A stretch of DNA of 64,000 nt from NCBI RefSeq assembly GCF_017901135.1, contig NZ_CP072801.1, positions 1,922,001-1,986,000 of the forward strand, given 5' to 3'. The translations under genes were made by a program, and so were the position numbers. Origin of the DNA: Thiothrix litoralis (GTDB lineage: Bacteria > Pseudomonadota > Gammaproteobacteria > Thiotrichales > Thiotrichaceae). The notes beneath the pieces were generated by a model. That model worked only from the letters and a program-made list of their open reading frames with translations, was not told the DNA's origin and made no database searches. Position 1 is the first letter of the stretch; each line of letters starts with the position of its first letter. Shown here piece by piece: positions 9,309-17,518 of the stretch.

Positions 9309-9416
9309 ATGGAACGCTCGCTCAAAAATTTATACGTAGCAATGGCTATTATGGCAGCCTTGGTGCTGCTCAACGTTGTCCTGACCGTCAACGGCTTGTC
9401 ACCGTTTGCCCTGTAA
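9309..9416 (+). CDS. 35-aa single-pass membrane peptide
   Basis: An AGGA site sits about 9 nt before ATG 9309. The 35-codon ORF encodes a charged start (MERSLKNLY), one hydrophobic helix of about 20 residues (VAMAIMAALVLLNVVLTV) and a short NGLSPFAL tail. The amphipathic-free, strictly hydrophobic core and good ribosome site support a real small membrane protein. It lies between the exosortase pair and its neighbouring tag-protein family, which hints at a regulatory or accessory role. No family is recognised. Confidence 0.55.
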   Translation: MERSLKNLYVAMAIMAALVLLNVVLTVNGLSPFAL

Positions 9417-9579
9417 CCGCCCGAGACACCCCGCCGCCATACCCTTCACTGCCTGTCCCTAAATCTCCCCAGTTTGTCTGTTTGTGAATGCGCCCCGCCA
9501 AAAATAATTATTTAATCATGCTATTAAAAATAATTTTGGCTCAACATGTTTTCACAAACATAACCCACGGAGAAACTTC

Positions 9580-9892
9580 ATGGCTCATAGCCACACGCCT
9601 TGCCGCACCCTTTCCAGCCAATTAACAACCAAACTGCCGTCGGAGCGGCAGGGCTGGTTACGCTACGGCTATCACCGGGCACATTTGCCGTCTCCTATGC
9701 CTTCCAGAACGGCGCTGTATTCCTTCGGGCAACCGCAAGCAACGGGGGAGTAACGTAGTCCGTGCCAGTAGCGGAGGTGGCGGCAGTTTCCCATTCACTT
9801 TGCTATTAGTGAGATTGATTTATTGCCTTTCGATAAAAAGAAAAAATCCACACCAAGCACTTGATAAATATAATTATTTATCGTTTTTGTGA
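9580..9892 (+). pseudogene. Relic of a Gly-rich-tag secreted protein: only the two ends remain
   Basis: This is a broken copy of the tandem paralogs at 10029 and 11976. A start codon with GGAGAA ahead begins at 9580. A segment at 9636-9758 in another frame reads LSPGTFAVSYAFQNGAVF and matches the signal-peptide junction of the paralogs at 14 of 18 positions. A third frame at 9764-9892 reads SSGGGGSFPFTLLLVRLI, matching their C-terminal tag at 14 of 18 positions. The roughly 500-residue middle is missing and the three pieces are in three frames, so no functional protein is made. Confidence 0.85.
9863..9888 (+). terminator. AT-rich stem-loop with T-tract, terminator-like
   Basis: A perfect 8-bp stem (GATAAATA 9863-9870 with TATTTATC 9875-9882) with loop TAAT is followed by GTTTTT. 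The stem is purely A/T except the outer pair, so it would be weak. It overlaps the 3' end of the relic and precedes the first intact paralog. Confidence 0.45.
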
Positions 9893-9993
9893 TTAGTTTT
9901 AAAGACTAATCCATTAACAATGATGATTTAAGTTAATGCAAACTTATTGAGTTGCGCTAAGATAATAACGCTTATAACCCCAATGAACAAAGT

Positions 9994-10013
9994 ACTGCTT
10001 TATCAGGAGCAGT
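9994..10013 (+). promoter_or_regulatory. Leader hairpin just upstream of the first paralog's ribosome site
   Basis: ACTGCT (9994-9999) pairs with AGCAGT (10008-10013) around the 8-nt loop TTATCAGG. GGAG of the ribosome site follows 3 nt later, then ATG at 10029. The same structure lies before the second paralog (11940-11961) with the closing pair changed from T:A to C:G, a compensatory difference. Confidence 0.6.
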
Positions 10014-10028
10014 TCTGGAGAAGACTAT

Positions 10029-11840
10029 ATGGCTAATATATTACCTACTCACATCCTTCCTACTTCCAGCAAATTATCGACCGGGCTGGCTGGGGTAGTT
10101 GGATTCATCAGCTTCGTGCTGTCGCCGGGAGCGTTTGCCGTCTCCTGTGATTTCCAGAATGGTGATGTATTCACCGAAATTTGTGGCTACGTGGAAGCAG
10201 GCGGGGTGCAGACCGGCGGGCAGCTCAAGCTCCACGTTTCCAGCACCACACCCCGTTTTAGTGTCAATATTAGACGCGCAGGGAACGACAACGAGAACTT
10301 GCTGAGCACCTCCCTTGATGGTGCAGGCAATTATGGCGCTAACAGTTACACACAGTTGAACTGGGGTTCTGCTTACCCGATCAGCATCCCGTCAAACTGG
10401 ACGAGCGGGATTTATGAAGTCAACTTCAATAATGACCGGGGAAATTACCCGGAATTCGTCGCCATCAAGGCAGCGCAACCGGGTAGCCATTCCAAAGTGT
10501 TGGTACTGGATAGCCTGCCCACCAAAATTGCCTATTCCCCGATAGGCGGCAAATCCTTCTACGGCTTCAATTCCACCAATGGGCAAGCCACCCCCCAACT
10601 AGGGATGGAACGCCCGACTGGTCGGGGACAATGGACAGAACACCGCGACTTTGCCGGTTGGCTCGACCGGGAAGGGATTGATTACGAAGCCGCCTCCATG
10701 ATGGATTTGCATCGTGACCCTTCATTGCTGAGCCACTATAACTTGGTGATTCTGGTCGGGCATAATGAATACTGGTCTAAAGAAATGCGCGATAATTGGG
10801 ACAACTACCTTGCCGGTGGTGGCAATGCGGCTATTTTCAGCGGCAACACCATGTGGTGGCAGGTGCGTTTCAGTGAAGATAGCAAGCAAATGATCTGTTA
10901 CAAAAACGCTGCCGCCGACCCATTGTATGGCACAGACAACAGCAGAGTCACCACCAACTGGTTCAGCCCCCCCATCGACAGACCCGAAAACCTTTCCATC
11001 GGTGTTAGTTTCCGCCACGGGGGTTATCACAACTACACGGAAAATGGCGTCCAATATTACGTCACGAACGGTACTAATGATGACGGCTCCAACGGCGGAT
11101 TCAAGGTAGCCGATGCTTCACACTGGGCTTTTGAAGGTACCGGGCTGACTAATGGCAGCATCTTCGGGCGGGTAAGCGGCATTGCTGGCTATGAAGTCGA
11201 TGGCGCATTATTCCGCATAGTTAACAATCAGCCGGTTGTGACCGGCGAAGATGGCACACCGCTCAACTTCCAGATTTTAGCCACCACACCGGCCTATGCC
11301 GTCAACTCACCTTCTAATGTTCCCGGCGTTGTGTACAACAACTACAACGGTCAAGGTTGGGGAACGTTAGGTCTCTTCAAACCTTCAACCAACAGCGGCA
11401 CAGTCTTTGTCGCGCCCACCATTGATTGGGCAGAAGGCTTGCATGAAGTGCCGGTAGCACGCATTACCAAAAACGTTATCAATCAACTCAAAAGCCGTAC
11501 TGCTACAAGCCCGTCCAGCAGCAATAGCAGTGGAAACGGAAACGTCAGTGATTCAGAGGGTACACCTGTCAGCACACCTGTCAGCACACCTGTCAGCACA
11601 CCTGTCAGCACACCTGTCAGCACACCTGTCAGCACACCTGTCAGCACACCTGTCAGCACACCTGTCAGCACACCTGTCAGCACACCTGTCAGCACACCTG
11701 TCAGCACATCACCTCAATCCGTGGCACAAACCAGTAGCGGTGGGGGCGGCAGTTTCCCACTCACCTCACTATTAATGGGACTGATTATTACTTTTGGCCT
11801 GAAGATTCGCAGAAAGCAGAAACAATTGACAACCAACTGA
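10029..11840 (+). CDS. Secreted DMFase-beta-C-like protein with Gly-rich C-terminal sorting tag
   Basis: 603 aa. Residues 1-37 form a signal peptide ending LSPGAFA. The body from about residue 150 has the motifs LVILVGHNEYWSKEMRD and AIFSGNTMWWQVR, typical of the C-terminal domain of N,N-dimethylformamidase beta-like proteins, a glutaminase-like fold of mostly unknown role. A Ser/Asn linker and twelve PVST repeats (residues 513-560) form a stalk. The C-terminus is SSGGGGSFP, a hydrophobic helix and KIRRKQK, a sorting-tag layout close to GlyGly-CTERM. The second paralog follows after 135 bp. The likely fate is export and tag-dependent surface anchoring or release; enzymatic activity is not assured. 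Confidence 0.8.
   Translation: MANILPTHILPTSSKLSTGLAGVVGFISFVLSPGAFAVSCDFQNGDVFTEICGYVEAGGVQTGGQLKLHVSSTTPRFSVNIRRAGNDNENLLSTSLDGAGNYGANSYTQLNWGSAYPISIPSNWTSGIYEVNFNNDRGNYPEFVAIKAAQPGSHSKVLVLDSLPTKIAYSPIGGKSFYGFNSTNGQATPQLGMERPTGRGQWTEHRDFAGWLDREGIDYEAASMMDLHRDPSLLSHYNLVILVGHNEYWSKEMRDNWDNYLAGGGNAAIFSGNTMWWQVRFSEDSKQMICYKNAAADPLYGTDNSRVTTNWFSPPIDRPENLSIGVSFRHGGYHNYTENGVQYYVTNGTNDDGSNGGFKVADASHWAFEGTGLTNGSIFGRVSGIAGYEVDGALFRIVNNQPVVTGEDGTPLNFQILATTPAYAVNSPSNVPGVVYNNYNGQGWGTLGLFKPSTNSGTVFVAPTIDWAEGLHEVPVARITKNVINQLKSRTATSPSSSNSSGNGNVSDSEGTPVSTPVSTPVSTPVSTPVSTPVSTPVSTPVSTPVSTPVSTPVSTPVSTSPQSVAQTSSGGGGSFPLTSLLMGLIITFGLKIRRKQKQLTTN
11565..11708 (+). repeat. 12 x 12-bp perfect tandem repeat encoding (PVST)n
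   Basis: Twelve uninterrupted identical copies of cctgtcagcaca lie inside the first paralog. Because the unit is 12 bp, copy-number change keeps the frame and only alters stalk length. The second paralog has a short Ser/Thr/Gly linker at the same place and no repeat. Confidence 0.98.
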
Positions 11841-11873
11841 TAAATAAAGCAATTAACTGAAATTTAATTAATC

Positions 11874-11907
11874 TTAACGTCATAATTATTAGTAATTATG
11901 ACGTTAA
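11874..11907. promoter_or_regulatory. 15-bp perfect inverted repeat between the two paralogs
   Basis: The left arm 11874-11888 (TTAACGTCATAATTA) pairs perfectly with 11893-11907 around the 4-nt loop TTAG. There is no T-tract on either side, so it is either a processing/attenuation hairpin between the genes or a DNA-level operator. Confidence 0.6.
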
Positions 11908-11939
11908 TTAATAACAATTTATGCGGCAAGTGAATAAAG

Positions 11940-11961
11940 AACTGCCTTATCAAGGGCAGTT
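11940..11961 (+). promoter_or_regulatory. Leader hairpin just upstream of the second paralog's ribosome site
   Basis: AACTGCC (11940-11946) pairs with GGCAGTT (11955-11961) around the 8-nt loop TTATCAAG. The segment CTGGAGAAGACTATATGGC that follows is identical to the one before the first paralog. Pair C11946:G11955 replaces T9999:A10008, preserving pairing. Confidence 0.6.
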
Positions 11962-11975
11962 CTGGAGAAGACTAT

Positions 11976-13625
11976 ATGGCTAATATATTACCTACCCACA
12001 TCCACCCTACTTCCAGCAAATTATGGACTGGTCTGGCTGGGGTAGTTGGATTGATCAGCTTCATGCTGTCACCGAGTGCGTTTGCAGTATCGTGTGATTT
12101 CAAAAATGGCGACGTATTCGCTGAAATTTGTGGCTACATCGAAGCAGGCAGCGTGCAAACAGGTGGACAACTGAAGGTGCATGTTGCCAGCACCACACCG
12201 AGTTTTAATGTATATGTACGGCGAGCGGGCAATGACAACCCTAACCTGCAAAGCAGCTCATTTGACGGTGCAGTCAATTATAATACACCCACCAACAGCT
12301 ATGACGACTTGAACTGGGGTTCCGCTTACTCCATCGGCATTCCGGCAGACTGGAAAAGCGGTATTTACGAAGTCAGCTTCAACAATGGCAAAGGCAGCTA
12401 TTCCGAATTCGTTGCCATCAAATCTGCACAACCGGGCAATGATTCCAAAATACTGGTGCTTGACAGCCTTCCCACCAAGATTGCCTACTCCCCGATTGGT
12501 GGGAAGTCCATGTATGGCTTCAACTCCACCGATGGGCAGGCAAGCGCTCAGGTATCCATGGAACGCCCGACAGGTAGGGGTCAGTGGGCAGAACACCGGG
12601 GATTCGTCACTTGGCTGGACAAGCAGGGCATTGCCTATGAAGCAGCCTCGATGATGGATCTGCATCGCGACCCTTCATTGTTGAGCCATTACAATCTGGT
12701 CATTCTGGTTGGGCACAACGAGTACTGGTCCAAAGAGATGCGTGACAATTGGGATAGCTACCTTGCAGCAGGTGGCAACGGTGCAATATTCAGTGGTAAT
12801 ACCATGTGGTGGCAAGTGCGTTTCAGCGCTGACAACAAACACATGGTCTGTTACAAAAATGCCAATAATGACCCCTTATATGGGCAAGACAATAGCAGAG
12901 TCACCACCAACTGGTTCAAATCGCCCGTGAACAGGCCGGAAAATCTCTCTACAGGTGTCAGCTTTCAACATGGTGGCTATGCTAATTACACCGAGTCTGG
13001 CGTCCAATACTACGTCAAAAATAGTACTGGTGACGATGGCTCTTATGGCGGTTTCAAAGTTGCCGATGCCACACATTGGGTATTCGCTGACACAGGATTA
13101 GCCAATGGCAACGTCTTCGGGCGCGGAGATGGCAACAGTAGCTCTGTAGTCGGTTACGAAGTTGATGGAGCATTGTATAGCATGTCCGGTAACAAACCTG
13201 TCGTCACCGGAGAAGATGGTACACCCCTGAATTTCCAGATACTGGCAACAACACCTGCTTATGCGGTCAACTCACCATCCCTCGTTCCGGGCGTAGTGTA
13301 TAATAACCATGCAGGCCAAGGCTGGGGCACAATGGGCATTTTCCAGCCAACAGCCAACAGTGGCACAGTATTTACTGCACCAACCATCGACTGGGCAGAA
13401 GGTTTGAATGATCCCCAAGTCAGCCGTATCACGCGCAATGTCATCGACCGACTGAACGCACGTGCTCAAACTAGTGGCAGCTCTACCAGCGGCAGCTCTA
13501 CCAGTTCCAGTGAACCTTCCTCACAAGTAGTGGCGCAATCCAGTGGCGGGGGCGGCGGCAGCTTCCCTCTCGCCCCCCTGTTACTGGGCTTGCTAGCGGT
13601 TGGCTTCAAGGCACGTAAACGCTAA
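11976..13625 (+). CDS. Second secreted DMFase-beta-C-like protein with Gly-rich C-terminal tag
   Basis: 549 aa, a close paralog of the preceding gene along its whole length. It has a signal peptide ending LSPSAFA, the same GHNEYWSKEMRD and FSGNTMWWQVR motifs, and a C-terminus of SSGGGGGSFP, hydrophobic helix, FKARKR. The stalk is a short Ser/Gly/Thr linker (GSSTSGSSTSSSEPSS) rather than the PVST array. It shares the leader hairpin and ribosome site with its neighbour, so the pair is probably regulated alike. Tandem duplication with stalk divergence, plus the relic upstream, points to an expanding and decaying local family. The function of the globular part is unknown. Confidence 0.8.
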   Translation: MANILPTHIHPTSSKLWTGLAGVVGLISFMLSPSAFAVSCDFKNGDVFAEICGYIEAGSVQTGGQLKVHVASTTPSFNVYVRRAGNDNPNLQSSSFDGAVNYNTPTNSYDDLNWGSAYSIGIPADWKSGIYEVSFNNGKGSYSEFVAIKSAQPGNDSKILVLDSLPTKIAYSPIGGKSMYGFNSTDGQASAQVSMERPTGRGQWAEHRGFVTWLDKQGIAYEAASMMDLHRDPSLLSHYNLVILVGHNEYWSKEMRDNWDSYLAAGGNGAIFSGNTMWWQVRFSADNKHMVCYKNANNDPLYGQDNSRVTTNWFKSPVNRPENLSTGVSFQHGGYANYTESGVQYYVKNSTGDDGSYGGFKVADATHWVFADTGLANGNVFGRGDGNSSSVVGYEVDGALYSMSGNKPVVTGEDGTPLNFQILATTPAYAVNSPSLVPGVVYNNHAGQGWGTMGIFQPTANSGTVFTAPTIDWAEGLNDPQVSRITRNVIDRLNARAQTSGSSTSGSSTSSSEPSSQVVAQSSGGGGGSFPLAPLLLGLLAVGFKARKR

Positions 13626-13646
13626 GAACTACGCACGCACAACGAC

Positions 13647-13670
13647 GGCTGCCCAAACCACTGGGCAGCC
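13647..13670. terminator. Hairpin between convergent genes
   Basis: GGCTGCCC (13647-13654) pairs perfectly with GGGCAGCC (13663-13670) around an 8-nt loop. It sits between the plus-strand tag-protein gene and a minus-strand gene, so it may stop transcription from both sides. There is no U-tract in either direction. Confidence 0.5.
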
Positions 13671-13687
13671 TGCTTGAAAGGATGTCA

Positions 13688-14686
13688 TTATTCGTCTTGA
13701 GTGGAGTTTTGTGGACTAACGACAGAATCCTTGTCTTTTTTCCAAGACTCCAAACTGATCACCTTGTCGGGCGTATCGCTGTTTTTACCTGCCACATGGG
13801 CATGACCCAGCAATACCGACGGATTTCCTGCCAGAAACTCACGCATCAGCCGTAACTTCAAGCTATTGGGAAACTTACTCTGGCTTTGGTCGTTTTCCAG
13901 CGCCTCAGCCTCTTCTTCCGTCAGGGAATTAACCAACTTCTCCCAACGCTCATTCAGCGCCTGCTCGATGCTGGCACTGTCTGCTTCCAGCTTGGCAAGC
14001 ACATCACCGGGTAGTGAATTCAAATACTCGTCAATATTGCCCAGAATCCGCCCAAAGCGCATTTCCAGCAAAGCCCGTAGCACTTCATCCGTCCACTGCT
14101 CTTCGGCGTATTTTGCAAACGTATCGGTATCACTGATCAGCAAACCATCGGAACTGACCGAACCATGCTCTTCCCCATAACGCCGCCACAAAATATGTAA
14201 CTGCGGCAGAAACTGTTCCAGCCGTAAATTCTCATCAGCAGACTTCGGCAGAAACGTAATCGGCTTGAATTGCGGGTAAAGCTGGCAAAACTGGTACAGG
14301 GCACTGACATACTGAAAGGGGTCAAAGCTCAGCGTAATGACATTCTCATCGAAGTCTTCCAGCGGCTCATCGTCTTCTTCATCGGCGGCAAGCTCAATGT
14401 CCAGAAAAGGCTCATAGTGCTCAAACACGATGTCCCACAGGATTTTATCGTCACGATGACGCACAAAAATAGCAGACTCCACCTGAAACTCAGGTAAATC
14501 TGGGGTGGTGTTTACAATCCAGTAATCGCCGGTAGCTTGGGCACTGCGCACAAGGGCACGAAAATCCAGCAATCCAAACGGGATTTCCATAATACGGTCT
14601 GGGTGGCTGTAACCTTCGAGCACAACAAGCTGCACAGAAGGCGCACCACCTTCGAGCGTGACAACAAATGACAAACTTTCTTCCAT
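13688..14686 (-). CDS. Acidic soluble protein of unknown function
   Basis: 332 aa with no signal peptide or membrane segment. It is acidic throughout, with a stretch AADEEDDEPLEDFDEN near residue 102 and a second Glu-rich run (LTEEEAEALEND) near 262. The C-terminal tail is charged and low in complexity. I recognise no domain or catalytic motif. It lies 54 bp downstream of the lytic transglycosylase gene on the same strand and may be cotranscribed. A cytoplasmic location is inferred from composition only. Confidence 0.7.
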   Translation of the reverse strand: MEESLSFVVTLEGGAPSVQLVVLEGYSHPDRIMEIPFGLLDFRALVRSAQATGDYWIVNTTPDLPEFQVESAIFVRHRDDKILWDIVFEHYEPFLDIELAADEEDDEPLEDFDENVITLSFDPFQYVSALYQFCQLYPQFKPITFLPKSADENLRLEQFLPQLHILWRRYGEEHGSVSSDGLLISDTDTFAKYAEEQWTDEVLRALLEMRFGRILGNIDEYLNSLPGDVLAKLEADSASIEQALNERWEKLVNSLTEEEAEALENDQSQSKFPNSLKLRLMREFLAGNPSVLLGHAHVAGKNSDTPDKVISLESWKKDKDSVVSPQNSTQDE

Positions 14687-14740
14687 CAGGGCATTCTACC
14701 AAAACACAGCGGAATACACTGAAAATTTCACAAGTGCTTG

Positions 14741-16576
14741 CTACAAATTTCGCAAACACTCGGCCACTTTCAAATGTTGCCTCGCTGAAATCACTGTACC
14801 TGCCTGAATATTATTCAGAAACAACACATCCTGAGGGTTAATCCCCAGCCTACTGGCAAGTTGCTCTACGGTATCACCCGCTTGAGGCAAGTAGAAAAAC
14901 GCACCATAGCGCCCACTACCACGCTCTTCAGTCTGCTCCAACAGTGACTGCGGCAAAGCATCACAACTTGGCAAACCCTTGTTTGCTGGTGATGGCGACT
15001 GCGGCACTGGTTGGGGGGCGGGAACAGACTCCCCTGCTACCGCTACAGGTGCTTCTAGGGTGGTTTCCACCAATAACGGCTCTGCTGCTGGAACGACAAC
15101 CGTCGTACTAACACGTTTCACGCGCACAATGTCTTGATCAATCATAGAAATCAGGTGGAAATTCGGTTGCTCACCAGCTTGGGCAGATGCCAGTGAAACC
15201 TTTTCATTCCGTGAGAATACCAAGGTTGCACCCGGCTGTTCTTCCGCCATTGGAGCTGGTAACGGAGTAGTTATATTCGCATCTGCGGAAGCAACTTGTT
15301 GTTGTCCCTCAACTGGCGACTGCTCCCCTTCAACCAACGGTTCTGCCGGTGGTTCAGCCACCGCGAGTGTTTCGCCACGCAAGGCAGCCTGATATTCCAG
15401 TTCAGCCTGCTCCCAGTCCGCCAACAATAACCGGGCATTCTCGATGGACTTTTTACCCTTTTCCAGCTTGGTCAGATTGGTTAGCACCTTACTGATATAG
15501 CCACGGGTTTCTACAAATGAAACCGTAATGGGCTGTCCTTGCTCTACCCTGCCTGCACCGGCATTGTAGGCGGCGATAGCATGGGAGAAACTGCCGTTAT
15601 AGCGCTTGAGCAACCAACTGAGGTAGCGGGTTCCCCCATTGATGTTTTCGGATGGATCAAAAATATCCATCACGCCCAACTCATCCGCCGTTTCAGGCAT
15701 GAGCTGCATCAAACCCGATGCGCCTTTATAGGAAACCACCATCTCGCGGTAACAACTTTCGGCAGCAATAACCGATTTGACCAGCGCCGGGTTAACACCG
15801 TAGCGCTTGGCGGATGTCTGAATCATTTTTTCATAAGGCGCGGCCTTTTCTTGCAGGGTCTTTGCGCTGAAACCACCACAGCCTCTCGCCTCCGGCGCGC
15901 GTGCGTAATGGATACTCGCCAGACGTGACTTGAACCAGATTTTAAGCGCTTTCTCATCCGGCCTCGGCAAGGCTGCCAAGGCGGTGAGGTAAATATCTTC
16001 GGATTTATCCCAAGTTTTCAGCAAGGCTTGTGCCTCACGATTGGCTTTCTTGTTGTTTGCCAACTTGAGCAAAGTACTGAGTAATTGCTTAACTGGCTCG
16101 CGAATCTCAGCCAAGGGGGCTTTTTTGGTGGCCTCTTCCCTCAGTCTGCCACCATCACTCACATACGCGGTCAGTACTTCTGCCAAACTGCCTTGGTAAC
16201 GTTTCAGCAAATAACTGAGGTAGCGGGTTCCCGCATCAATATTGGCGTCGGGGTTGAGTACCTCCAACGCACCAAAGCGCTTGGCAGTATCCGCCCTGAG
16301 CTGCATCAAGCCAACCGCGCCCTGCGGGGAAACCTTTACGGCATTAAAGCAACTGCTAGAGGCCATTACCGCCTTGATAAGTGACGGGCTGACATCATAA
16401 CGCTTGGCTGCTTGCTTAATAGCGGCCTGATAAGGTTCGGCCTGTTTATTGAGTGTTTTAGCGCTACTGTCGACACACGCTGGGATTGGTGCTTCCCCAG
16501 CGTATAGACTAAATGGAAAGCATAGCAGACTGATTGCCAGCAATGCTGACAACAGGGTTTGATCTGTTTTTTTCAT
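14741..16576 (-). CDS. Double-SLT lytic transglycosylase with C-terminal LysM, first SLT domain degenerate
   Basis: Periplasmic peptidoglycan-cleaving protein of about 611 aa. The start is taken at MKKTDQTLLSALL, which opens a signal peptide ending SLYAG; an 18-codon extension upstream is not plausible. Two SLT domains follow. Domain 2 (about residues 255-375) has the catalytic glutamate in VIAAESCY, GLMQLMPETA and AAYNAGAGRV. Domain 1 (about 45-165) aligns throughout, but the glutamate is Ser74 (VMASSSCF) and AAYNAGAG is TAYVSDGG, so it should be inactive. A Pro/Ala-rich spacer and a LysM domain (GDTVEQLASRLGINPQDV) end the protein. It resembles MltD with an added pseudo-domain. Confidence 0.88.
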   Translation of the reverse strand: MKKTDQTLLSALLAISLLCFPFSLYAGEAPIPACVDSSAKTLNKQAEPYQAAIKQAAKRYDVSPSLIKAVMASSSCFNAVKVSPQGAVGLMQLRADTAKRFGALEVLNPDANIDAGTRYLSYLLKRYQGSLAEVLTAYVSDGGRLREEATKKAPLAEIREPVKQLLSTLLKLANNKKANREAQALLKTWDKSEDIYLTALAALPRPDEKALKIWFKSRLASIHYARAPEARGCGGFSAKTLQEKAAPYEKMIQTSAKRYGVNPALVKSVIAAESCYREMVVSYKGASGLMQLMPETADELGVMDIFDPSENINGGTRYLSWLLKRYNGSFSHAIAAYNAGAGRVEQGQPITVSFVETRGYISKVLTNLTKLEKGKKSIENARLLLADWEQAELEYQAALRGETLAVAEPPAEPLVEGEQSPVEGQQQVASADANITTPLPAPMAEEQPGATLVFSRNEKVSLASAQAGEQPNFHLISMIDQDIVRVKRVSTTVVVPAAEPLLVETTLEAPVAVAGESVPAPQPVPQSPSPANKGLPSCDALPQSLLEQTEERGSGRYGAFFYLPQAGDTVEQLASRLGINPQDVLFLNNIQAGTVISARQHLKVAECLRNL

Positions 16577-16678
16577 AATGACAAGACACTCACTGAATAA
16601 CCCGCCTATTAATATAGGCCAATGAAGCAAATTCTGCCGGAAAATACCGGGGAATGCTTGCAGCCATTCAAGCAGTGG

Positions 16679-17518
16679 CTATTTCACCCGATAAGCGGCA
16701 TCTTCTGCCCACGTTTTTTCCATTGCTTCCAACTGTGCCAGTTCATTCGCACTGAAACCTGCCTGCAAGCGTGCCTCGGTGTAAAACGGGCCACGTAACG
16801 GCCCCTGCAACACCTCACGTATCAACTGGCGGAACGTGGCTTCCGGCTCCAGCCCGCGCTGTGCGCAGCAGTAACGGAACCAGTGCGAACCAATCCGCAC
16901 GTGCCCAATTTCATCCCGCAGGATAATCTCCAAAATCGCGATGGTCGGCTCATCCCCCACCTCGCGTAAGCGCTGCATCATGCCAGGGGTCACATCCAGC
17001 CCACGCGCTTCCAGCACACGCGGCACCAGCGCCATACGAATCAGCACATCATGATCCGTCTTACAGGCTTGTTCCCACAAACCATTGTGCGCGGGCAACT
17101 CACCATACGTGCAATCAAGCTCCCGTAAGCGTTCACGCAACAAGCTGAAATGATAAGCCTCTTCCGCTGCCACCTGTAACCAGTCACCGTAATACGCCTC
17201 TGGTAAATCGCGAAAACGGTAGACAGCATCCAGCGCCAGATTGATCGCATTGAATTCAATATGCGCCACTGCGTGCAACAAGGCTCGTCGCCCTTCCGGG
17301 GTGGTCAGCTTGCGTTGTTTGACCTGTTTGGGGTGAACAAGTTCCGGTTTGGCGGGGCGTCCCGGCATTGAAATCGTCAGCACCGGGCAGTCCAGAGTAT
17401 TTTCACGCAAACAATTACCCGCCTGCCAGTCGGCGTAGAGCTGACGGGCACAAGCCAGTTTATCCTCAAGGTCAGTTTGCATCAAGCAGGCATAAGCTGC
17501 GGCGTAAAGGTTTTTCAT
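16679..17518 (-). CDS. DUF455 ferritin-like protein
   Basis: 279 aa, starting at MKNLYAAAYACL, whose ATG overlaps the stop of the glycerate kinase gene by 4 bp. The frame is open upstream, but that part lies inside the neighbour. Carboxylate/histidine motifs expected of a ferritin-like diiron helical bundle are visible: HIEFNAINLALD, AAEEAYHFSLL and RDEIGHVRIGSHW. The DUF455 family is widespread and its reaction is unknown. The gene is last in the run mrcA, nucleotidyltransferase-like gene, glycerate kinase, DUF455. Confidence 0.87.
   Translation of the reverse strand: MKNLYAAAYACLMQTDLEDKLACARQLYADWQAGNCLRENTLDCPVLTISMPGRPAKPELVHPKQVKQRKLTTPEGRRALLHAVAHIEFNAINLALDAVYRFRDLPEAYYGDWLQVAAEEAYHFSLLRERLRELDCTYGELPAHNGLWEQACKTDHDVLIRMALVPRVLEARGLDVTPGMMQRLREVGDEPTIAILEIILRDEIGHVRIGSHWFRYCCAQRGLEPEATFRQLIREVLQGPLRGPFYTEARLQAGFSANELAQLEAMEKTWAEDAAYRVK

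Noticed and set aside
11565-11708. CRISPR-like appearance of the array
   Set aside because: The units are contiguous and identical with no spacers and lie within a coding sequence.
11483-11775. Open frames with LTGV and LSAH repeats over the 12-bp array, on both strands
   Set aside because: A 12-bp unit without stops is open in several frames by nature. Only the PVST frame continues into the signal peptide and sorting tag.
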